Assembly: GCA_934725535.1 (NCBI GenBank) | Contig: CAKVBV010000030.1 | Span: forward strand, 1-29,007 | Direction of reading: 5' to 3' | DNA: 29,007 bases | From: an uncultured Bacteroidales bacterium | GTDB lineage: Bacteria > Bacteroidota > Bacteroidia > Bacteroidales > Paludibacteraceae | Translations under genes and position numbers: made by a program | Shown: in pieces, positions 22,697-29,007 of the stretch | Position numbering within the stretch: position 1 is the stretch's first letter | Layout of the letters: every line of letters starts with the position of its first letter | The notes under the pieces: model-generated | The model's input: the letters and a program-made list of their open reading frames with translations, nothing else | Told to the model about the DNA's origin: nothing | Database searches by the model: none

Positions 22697-24556
22697 ATGA
22701 AAAAAACAATATATACCGTTCTTACTGCTCTCCTGCTGCTTCCCGTGGCATCGTGCAGTTTCTTGGACAAAGAGCCGGACACCGAACTCACCCTGGAGAT
22801 GGTCTTCAACGACAAGACCCGCACCATGGGTTGGCTCGCCGGCGTCTATTCCGACATTCCCGACCCGTACATGGGCTACGGACGCTTCCTCGGTTGGGAC
22901 ATTCTTGGCGACGAGATGTCTCCCTCTGAACGTTGGCGGCAATGGAACTGGAAAGTCATTCCTTTTATCCTCGGCGAGTGGACGCCTACCAGTGACTGGG
23001 ACGGCAACTACTGGGCGTCGCTCCCGCAGCGTATCCGCGAGGCACAAATCTTTATCGACAACGTACACACGCTGCCCGACCAGGGCATCGGTGCGCAGGA
23101 GGTCGAGTACATGAAGGCGGAGTGCGAGTTTCTCACCGCCTACTACTATTGGCTTCTTGTCAATACCTATGGTGCTATTCCCTTCACCCCGGGCGTGCTC
23201 TACAGCACCGATGCCACGGCGGAAGAGTTGCAGATAGGGCAATCACCCTACTACACTGTCATTGACTGGTGCGACTCGGTCCTTCTTGATGTCGCAGACC
23301 GCCTGCCCGCCAAGTACAACAGTGCGCAGAAGTACGGACGGGCTACCTCTGTCATGGCGCTGGCGGTACGTGCCCGTATGCTCCTCTATGCCGCATCGCC
23401 ACTGGTCAATGGCAATACCGACTACGCAGGCTACACCAACGACCGCGGACAGGAAATCTTCTCTCAGACCTACGATCCCGAGCGGTGGCGCAAGGCAGCC
23501 GATGCTTGTCTCCTGCTCATCGAAACGGCGGAAGCCGCAGGACATACACTCTATGTCGAGACCAACGAGAACGGTGACATCGACCCCTTCATGTCCGTGC
23601 AGAACGTGCTGCTCAAGCGATACAACGAGGGCAACACCGAGATACTCTTTGCCCGTGCAGGAGGCTGCGACTATACCGAATACGAGAAGCACTGTACTCC
23701 GCTCGCTTCGGGAGGTTCCGGCGGATGGGGCGTGACCCAGTCCCTTGTGGATGCGTTCTTCATGGAGAACGGACTTCCTATCACCGACCCCGACTCGCAC
23801 TACGAGTCCACGGGCTTTGAGGAGTCGTATGTCTCCTCCGATGCCACCTCGTGGGACGAGGAAGTCAATGGCGGAGCCATCACCCACCCGCACACCTACA
23901 AGATGTACTGCCACCGTGAGCCCCGTTTCTATGTGGCTGTGTCCTTCCACAACGCTTGGTTCCCGCAGGAAGACCGTACTTTCAACTTCTTCAATGGCGG
24001 CACCGACAACGGGCATACGCACGACGCACCGCAGAATGGGTACCTTGTACGCAAGAAGATTCACCCCAAGACCAATGTCAAAGAGGGCAACTTCCAATAC
24101 CGTCCGGGAGTCCTCTACCGACTTGCGGAAGCCTATCTCAACTACGCCGAGGCACTCAACGAATGTGACCCGGGCAACACCGAGATACTCACCTACCTCA
24201 ACAAGGTGCGTACCCGCGCGGGAGTACGACCCTACACCGCAGGTGCCACCTCTTCTTCGGCTATCCATATCGATATGACCCAAGACGCACTGCGCGAGGT
24301 CATACACCGTGAACGCAGGGTCGAACTGTGCTGTGAGGGACTTCGCTACGATGATCTTCGTCGCTGGAAGGAAGCCGAAACCACCCTCAACGGACCCCAA
24401 TACGGTATGAACTTCAGCGGTAAGGACGAGGCTGCCTTCTTCCAACTCACTGCTTATCAGACCCGTGTCTATCGCAAGCAGTACTATTGGTTCCCCATTC
24501 ACCAAGGACAGATAGAGCGCAACCCCAAGTTGCACCAACTGCCATACTGGAAATAA
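22697..24556 (+). CDS. susD: SusD/RagB-family surface glycan-binding lipoprotein
   Basis: A 619-aa outer-membrane lipoprotein that captures glycan and closes over the SusC pore. The signal MKKTIYTVLTALLLLPVASC has the lipobox Cys at residue 20, followed by SFLDKEPDTELT, the usual SusD beginning. TPR-type helices include AECEFLTAYYYWLLVNTYG (about 139-157), typical of the family. The C-terminal region has VLYRLAEAYLNYAEALNECD and REVIHRERRVELCCEGLRYD, then WFPIHQGQIERNPKLHQ, the usual SusD ending. Length is slightly above the family norm. The SusE-like gene follows after 34 nt, so the two are probably in one transcript. Confidence 0.97.
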   Translation: MKKTIYTVLTALLLLPVASCSFLDKEPDTELTLEMVFNDKTRTMGWLAGVYSDIPDPYMGYGRFLGWDILGDEMSPSERWRQWNWKVIPFILGEWTPTSDWDGNYWASLPQRIREAQIFIDNVHTLPDQGIGAQEVEYMKAECEFLTAYYYWLLVNTYGAIPFTPGVLYSTDATAEELQIGQSPYYTVIDWCDSVLLDVADRLPAKYNSAQKYGRATSVMALAVRARMLLYAASPLVNGNTDYAGYTNDRGQEIFSQTYDPERWRKAADACLLLIETAEAAGHTLYVETNENGDIDPFMSVQNVLLKRYNEGNTEILFARAGGCDYTEYEKHCTPLASGGSGGWGVTQSLVDAFFMENGLPITDPDSHYESTGFEESYVSSDATSWDEEVNGGAITHPHTYKMYCHREPRFYVAVSFHNAWFPQEDRTFNFFNGGTDNGHTHDAPQNGYLVRKKIHPKTNVKEGNFQYRPGVLYRLAEAYLNYAEALNECDPGNTEILTYLNKVRTRAGVRPYTAGATSSSAIHIDMTQDALREVIHRERRVELCCEGLRYDDLRRWKEAETTLNGPQYGMNFSGKDEAAFFQLTAYQTRVYRKQYYWFPIHQGQIERNPKLHQLPYWK

Positions 24557-24590
24557 CCTTTCTATACCACATTGATGCAAATATAGCAAT

Positions 24591-26024
24591 ATGAAGCAAC
24601 GTATATTTTTCCTTCTCCTTGTAGCGGGCGCACTGCTCGGTTGCAAACCCGAGAGCGAACACTACACCATTCCTCGTCTCGACGATGAACTGCACATTCG
24701 TGCCTCTGTCTCTTCGCTGCGGCTGCTCCAATCGCAGAGCAAGGACACCGCTATCACTTTCTCGTGGGATATTCCCGAACTCAAAGACGGCATCACGGGC
24801 TTTGAATACTACTTCAAAATGGACATTGCCGACAATAGTTTCGCCACCTCTATCACACCCATGCTCATGGACGGAGGCAACACCGTCAGTTTCACGCACG
24901 GGACAATCAACGACCTTCTCGAAGGCTGGGGCATAGCGGCAGGCTCGTGGACGGCACTCGAAGCGGAGATTATCGCGCACCCCAAGGGACTCGATACCTA
25001 CGTCAAACCCATGCTTAGCACGGTTACGTTTGATGTCATGGGCTACGCCTCCGTACTCTACATGGTGGGTAGTGCCACCTCTGTCGGAGACGACTACACC
25101 GTAGCCATTGAGATGAGCAAGGTGCCGGCACGCAATGCCTATACATGGACGGGCGCACTCGCCGAAGGTGAACTGCTCTTCCTCACCTCCCGTTCCGACT
25201 CTACCGGAGCCTACGGACAGGGCTCTGCCGCACAAACGCTCCTCTACTCGGACACCAAAGAAGCCCGACCGCTCACCATCTCCCATGCCGGCTACTATGT
25301 TATCGAAGCCGACATCGACGGACTCACAGTCACCGAGACGGAACCGCTCTTCCTCTTTGGTGAGGCTGCCAAAGGATGGGTACTTGGTGATGCCGTCGCT
25401 ATGACCAACATCACCGGACATACACTCACATGGAGCGGACTCCTCAGCACAGGAGAACTCAAGTTCCTCTGTGAGCCGGACCCGGACCGCCGTAGTTATG
25501 AAGGTGCCTTCTGGATGGCACCGGCAGAAAGTACACCCGCGGAAGGTACCACTTCCATGACTTTTGCCAAGAACGGAAAACCCGATACCAAATGGGTTGT
25601 GCCTGCCGTCGGACTGTACACCATCAACGTTGACTTGTCTGTGCCGCAGGTGTCCTTCACTCGTGACGAGGAGTTCGACAAACTGCCGTACAAGCAGATT
25701 TGGCTCTGTGGCGATGCTACGCCCAATGGTTGGAATACGCCTTTCTCGGAACAAATGACCTATGATGTTACCGCAAGCGATGGCTCATTCACATGGACGG
25801 GCAACTTGGCGGCAGGAGAAATCAAGTTCCCGCTCAACCCGAACAGTTATGAGGGAGCCTTCTTCATAGCACCGGCTGTGGATACGCCCGTCTCCGACCG
25901 GCCTACGCCCATACTCTACACACCCAACGACCAACCCGACCAGAAGTGGAGAGTATCGACTGCGGGTAAATACAAAATCACCATCAATGTCATCGACATG
26001 ACCGTTAAATTCGAGCAACTATGA
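24591..26024 (+). CDS. SusE-like outer-membrane lipoprotein
   Basis: A 477-aa lipoprotein of the SusE/SusF type, which binds alpha-glucans at the cell surface beside SusCD. The signal MKQRIFFLLLVAGALLGC has the lipobox Cys at 18. An N-terminal Ig-like SusE domain (about 30-145, with ITFSWDIPELKDGITGFEYY) is followed by three binding-type domains starting near VLYMVGSATSV (about 156), LFLFGEAAKGW (about 254) and IWLCGDATPNGWN (about 370). Each has the Trp-Thr/Ser-Gly plus GELLF/GELKF/GEIKF pattern. The last domain ends the protein (MTVKFEQL). Its stop overlaps the start of the next gene in an ATGA arrangement. Confidence 0.92.
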   Translation: MKQRIFFLLLVAGALLGCKPESEHYTIPRLDDELHIRASVSSLRLLQSQSKDTAITFSWDIPELKDGITGFEYYFKMDIADNSFATSITPMLMDGGNTVSFTHGTINDLLEGWGIAAGSWTALEAEIIAHPKGLDTYVKPMLSTVTFDVMGYASVLYMVGSATSVGDDYTVAIEMSKVPARNAYTWTGALAEGELLFLTSRSDSTGAYGQGSAAQTLLYSDTKEARPLTISHAGYYVIEADIDGLTVTETEPLFLFGEAAKGWVLGDAVAMTNITGHTLTWSGLLSTGELKFLCEPDPDRRSYEGAFWMAPAESTPAEGTTSMTFAKNGKPDTKWVVPAVGLYTINVDLSVPQVSFTRDEEFDKLPYKQIWLCGDATPNGWNTPFSEQMTYDVTASDGSFTWTGNLAAGEIKFPLNPNSYEGAFFIAPAVDTPVSDRPTPILYTPNDQPDQKWRVSTAGKYKITINVIDMTVKFEQL

Positions 26025-27514
26025 TACGACCGATGAATATATGTTTGGCAGCACTGACTGCGCTTACCCTTACCGCCTGTGATGAGAAGATTGATACAGG
26101 CTGGAGCATTGACCAAGTTCAGGACGACCCTGTCGTAGAACCCGTTAAAACCAACGCCAAGGCACCCCTCTACTGGACGGTCTATGAGTTCTGCTTTGAG
26201 GCGGAACACGCAGGCACCAACACCAATATGCCCAAAGACACATGGGAGTCCAACATCAAATGGGTGTCGGAGAACCTTCTCCCCTACGGCTACGACATGA
26301 TAGTAACGGACGGCTTTCAGACTATGCGTAATGTGCAGTCGGACAATAGTCAGGGCTACATGACGCACTACGGGGAATACTCACTCAAAGAGTTGGTTAC
26401 ACTCTGCAAAAGCCATGGGCTCAAACTCGGTGTGTACGACAATCCGCTATGGAAGCATGGGGACGACAACATCATCATCGACGGTACCAACATCCGTCTT
26501 GGCAGCCTGTTATACGACCCCGCCAAGGACAAGGTAGCGAACCCCGATGCCGCACGCGAGAGAGACATATTCTATTGGATTGTTCCTTCTCACCCTGGTG
26601 CACGGGAGTATATCGACGGCTTCTTCAAATACTATAGTGAACTCGGAGTCAACTTTATCCGTATGGACTTCATGTGCCTCTTTGAAACAGGTACCGGTAT
26701 GGGCGGAGACCCTGGACGCGGGTACGGACGCGAAGAGTACGAACTGGCTCTCCAATACATCAACGAGTCGGCTACCAAGTACGGCGTATTCACCTCTATC
26801 GTGATGCCCAACCAGAAGAACTACGCCGAACTCGAAGCACGCTATATGAATATGATGCGTATCAATGCCGATGTCTTCTGTGGGCGTTGGAGTGCCTTTT
26901 CGGGTACTACACCCAACGACCCCGATGAGAACTACGAGCATTATGGCGAGTCAGTCTATTACCGCCGCCGCGGACAGATAGACCAAGACCGTTGGCCTAC
27001 ATGCTACAATATGTTCGATGGCATGGTCTATTTCTCAGGACTGTCAGGGCGCGGCAAACTGATACTGGACGGAGACTTCACCCGTCTCAATACGCTCTCC
27101 AATGACGACGAATGTCGTTCCGTCATCTCACTCCAACTGGTGGCTGGAGGACCCGTTGCCTGTGCCGACCAGTACAACGAAACCAACATCGAACATCTGG
27201 TTACTTTCTATCAGAACGAGGAACTACTTGCCCTCAACAAGGACGGCTTTGTCGGTAAGCCGCTCTCACGCGACTTCAACAGCAGCGATAGTCAGATTTG
27301 GACGGGACAAATGAGCAACGGTGACTGGATAGTGGCATTCTTCAATCGGGAGGATCTCGAACAGACACGCTCCTTAGCCATCAGTTCATTGGGAGAGGAG
27401 TCTATGTATGTGCGTGACCTCTGGGAGCATACCGACCTCGGCAGGCAACGCAACCTCAACTATACCATTCCCGCCCACGGATGCAAAGTATTCCGTCTTT
27501 CTACCGCTGAATGA
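26021..27514 (+). CDS. GH27-like (clan GH-D) glycosidase lipoprotein, possibly isomalto-dextranase-like
   Basis: A 497-aa lipoprotein: MIRPMNICLAALTALTLTAC with Cys at 20, then acidic DEKID, which fits surface export. A start at Met5 (26033) is possible. The TIM barrel shows YGYDMIVTDGFQ, LCKSHGLKLGVYDNPLW and NFIRMDFMC with Asp216, the expected nucleophile position of clan GH-D. Asp284 in RINADVF is a candidate acid/base. VAGGPVACADQYNET follows at about 374-388, and a C-terminal beta-sandwich includes SNGDWIVAFFNRE. This plan fits GH27-type enzymes. The 68-residue spacing of the two Asp equals that I recall for the GH27 isomalto-dextranase of Arthrobacter, which would suit an alpha-glucan locus; alpha-galactosidase activity is the main alternative. 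Translationally coupled to the SusE-like gene. Confidence 0.75.
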   Translation: MIRPMNICLAALTALTLTACDEKIDTGWSIDQVQDDPVVEPVKTNAKAPLYWTVYEFCFEAEHAGTNTNMPKDTWESNIKWVSENLLPYGYDMIVTDGFQTMRNVQSDNSQGYMTHYGEYSLKELVTLCKSHGLKLGVYDNPLWKHGDDNIIIDGTNIRLGSLLYDPAKDKVANPDAARERDIFYWIVPSHPGAREYIDGFFKYYSELGVNFIRMDFMCLFETGTGMGGDPGRGYGREEYELALQYINESATKYGVFTSIVMPNQKNYAELEARYMNMMRINADVFCGRWSAFSGTTPNDPDENYEHYGESVYYRRRGQIDQDRWPTCYNMFDGMVYFSGLSGRGKLILDGDFTRLNTLSNDDECRSVISLQLVAGGPVACADQYNETNIEHLVTFYQNEELLALNKDGFVGKPLSRDFNSSDSQIWTGQMSNGDWIVAFFNREDLEQTRSLAISSLGEESMYVRDLWEHTDLGRQRNLNYTIPAHGCKVFRLSTAE

Positions 27515-27528
27515 TGCTTTGCATGGGG

Positions 27529-27549
27529 GACGACGCGGCTCGCGTCGTC
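27529..27549 (+). repeat. REP-like palindrome, copy 5
   Basis: A perfect copy (arms GACGACGCG and CGCGTCGTC, loop GCT) with head GCATGGGG. It is located 14 nt after the stop of the GH27-like gene and 36 nt before the GH97 start. Confidence 0.88.
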
Positions 27550-27585
27550 AATATACCATAATTACAAAAAACTAGGTACATAAGT

Positions 27586-29007
27586 ATGAATAGAATCCTT
27601 TCAATCCTCTCTACCCTGCTGCTGACAGCCTCGCTGTCAGCAGCAGAGCAACTCTCCTCCCCGGACAATCGTCTCTCTATGTCTTTCTCTACCGACACCG
27701 ACGGACGTATGACCTATTGCCTCACCATGCAGGGCGACACCCTCATCCGTCCTTCATACCTCGGCTTGTCGTTGGAGAACGACCAACTCCTCACCGGCTT
27801 TCAAATAGTCAACACCGAGCGTAGCACCTTCGACGAGACATGGACACCTGTATGGGGCGAGGAGAATGCAATTCGCAACCACTACAACGAACTCTCTGTC
27901 TTCCTCCTCCAGATGCCGCAAGACCGCTATATCTATATGCGTTTTCGTCTCTTCAACGAGGGCTTGGCTTTCCGATATGAGTTCCCGCAACTCGGCTTGG
28001 GCTACTTCACCATCCTCGAAGAGAAGACGGAGTTTGCTATGCCCTCTGACCTTACCGCCTACTGGATACCGGGCGACTTTGACACGCAGGAGTATATGTA
28101 CACCCGTTCCCGTCTCAGTGAGATACGCGCCAAGAGTGAGGCACAGCGTGTAGGCAACCTCAGCCAGACAGGTTTCTCCGATACAGGCGTGCAGACCGCT
28201 CTCCTGCTCCATACCGACAACGGCGTATGGCTCACCATTCACGAAGCGGCACTCATCGACTACTCCTGTATGCACCTCAACCTCAACGACACCAACCTTG
28301 TCTTTACCTCGTTCCTCACCCCCGACGACCAAGGCAAAAAGGGCTATATGCAGACACCCTGCCACACCCCGTGGCGTACCGTCCAAGTGGCAACCGATGC
28401 CCGCGACATTCTCGCAAACCGTATGACCCTCAACCTCAACGACCCCTGCAAGATAGAGGACACCTCATGGATTCGTCCTATGAAGTATGTGGGTGTATGG
28501 TGGGAGATGATCAACGGCATGAGCAACTGGTCCTACACCAACGATTTCCCCTCTGTCAAGATAGGGCAGACCGACTATGCACACGCTACGCCGCACGGCA
28601 AACACGGTGCCACTACCGACAACGTCCTCCGCTATATCGACTTCGCAGCCAAGTACGGCTTCGACGCTGTCCTTGTCGAGGGCTGGAACGTCGGCTGGGA
28701 GGACTGGTTCGGACATCAGAAAGACTATGTATTCGACTTCGTTACCCCGTACCCTGATTTCGATGTGGAGAAAATCCACCAATATGCCAAGGAGCGGGGA
28801 GTCAAGATGATTATGCACCACGAGACCTCCGCATCCATTCGCAACTACGAGCGTCATCTTGATACCGCCTACACGTTTATGAACCGATACGACTATCCTG
28901 CCGTGAAATCTGGATATGTAGGCAATATCGTTCCTGTAGGAGAGACCCACTATTCGCAGTGGCTCAACAACCACTACCTCTATTGTATTACCGAGGCAGC
29001 CAAGCAC
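27586..29007 (+). CDS. susB: GH97 alpha-glucosidase, SusB type (3' end outside window)
   Basis: The first 474 residues of a glycoside hydrolase family 97 enzyme; the frame is open to the last base. The signal peptide MNRILSILSTLLLTASLSAA lacks a lipobox Cys, so the enzyme is periplasmic. The N-terminal beta-sandwich domain (about 22-285) is followed by a TIM barrel from WIRPMKYVGVWWEM, with AVLVEGWNVGWEDW (about 366-380) and MHHETSASIRNYE. Glu413 in HHET corresponds to a catalytic-base Glu of inverting SusB. At Gly443 (AVKSGYVG) retaining GH97 enzymes carry the Asp nucleophile, so this one is predicted to be an inverting alpha-glucosidase. The second base and general acid lie beyond the edge. 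A 14-bp perfect inverted repeat sits in the signal-peptide codons (27616-27646). Confidence 0.95.
   Translation, partial: MNRILSILSTLLLTASLSAAEQLSSPDNRLSMSFSTDTDGRMTYCLTMQGDTLIRPSYLGLSLENDQLLTGFQIVNTERSTFDETWTPVWGEENAIRNHYNELSVFLLQMPQDRYIYMRFRLFNEGLAFRYEFPQLGLGYFTILEEKTEFAMPSDLTAYWIPGDFDTQEYMYTRSRLSEIRAKSEAQRVGNLSQTGFSDTGVQTALLLHTDNGVWLTIHEAALIDYSCMHLNLNDTNLVFTSFLTPDDQGKKGYMQTPCHTPWRTVQVATDARDILANRMTLNLNDPCKIEDTSWIRPMKYVGVWWEMINGMSNWSYTNDFPSVKIGQTDYAHATPHGKHGATTDNVLRYIDFAAKYGFDAVLVEGWNVGWEDWFGHQKDYVFDFVTPYPDFDVEKIHQYAKERGVKMIMHHETSASIRNYERHLDTAYTFMNRYDYPAVKSGYVGNIVPVGETHYSQWLNNHYLYCITEAAKH
27616..27646 (+). promoter_or_regulatory. Strong hairpin inside the GH97 signal-peptide codons
   Basis: CTGCTGCTGACAGC (27616-27629) is the exact reverse complement of GCTGTCAGCAGCAG (27633-27646), with a 3-nt loop. 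It begins 30 nt after the first base of the start codon. In mRNA this would be a very stable stem close to the ribosome-loading site. Confidence 0.7.

Overview
The window looks like a chromosomal segment of a gut-type Bacteroidales bacterium (phylum Bacteroidota). The evidence is a complete SusC/SusD-type glycan uptake locus, lipoproteins with Bacteroidota-style signals, a long PHP-containing DnaE, and promoters of the Bacteroidota form TTG-N20-TAnnTTTG. Four such promoters were found and all have a spacer of exactly 20 nt. The genus cannot be fixed from this sequence alone. No rRNA, tRNA, CRISPR array, transposase or phage gene was seen.

Layout from left to right. (1) 241-6176, minus strand: an envelope export module, read right to left as a small lipoprotein, a TolC-type outer-membrane channel, an HlyD-type membrane fusion protein and two ABC-2 permeases. 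The last three genes are tightly coupled (0 nt gap, then an ATGA overlap), but no ATPase is encoded here. (2) 6587-11055, plus strand: a small four-helix membrane protein followed 26 nt later by dnaE (replicative polymerase alpha subunit), with a strong promoter in front and a terminator behind. (3) 11450-15601, minus strand: a 1383-aa secreted surface protein with a choice-of-anchor-J-like start and fibronectin-like domains. (4) 16027-29007: a polysaccharide utilization locus (PUL), cut by the right edge. A SusR-like membrane-spanning regulator (minus) faces a plus-strand series: a SusE/F-like secreted binding protein, SusC, SusD, a SusE-like lipoprotein, a GH27-like lipoprotein glycosidase and a GH97 SusB-type alpha-glucosidase that is incomplete at the edge. 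Together they suggest surface binding and cleavage of an alpha-glucan (starch- or dextran-like), TonB-driven import, and periplasmic trimming to glucose.

The most unusual content lies between genes. First, at least eight intergenic sites carry short tandem arrays with a strict 11-bp period. The unit sequence differs between sites, and even drifts within one array, while the 11-bp phase is kept; many units share a G-Y-W-A-N-C-C core. Second, a 21-bp perfect palindrome (9-bp arms GACGACGCG and CGCGTCGTC, loop GCT) with a G-rich head occurs in five intergenic spots in one orientation, plus one decayed copy and one half copy. It resembles REP elements and sits at three junctions inside the PUL. 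Third, three terminator hairpins are related in sequence. A 14-bp perfect inverted repeat lies inside the signal-peptide codons of the GH97 gene, and a 12-bp direct repeat in the divergent regulatory region is a good candidate operator.
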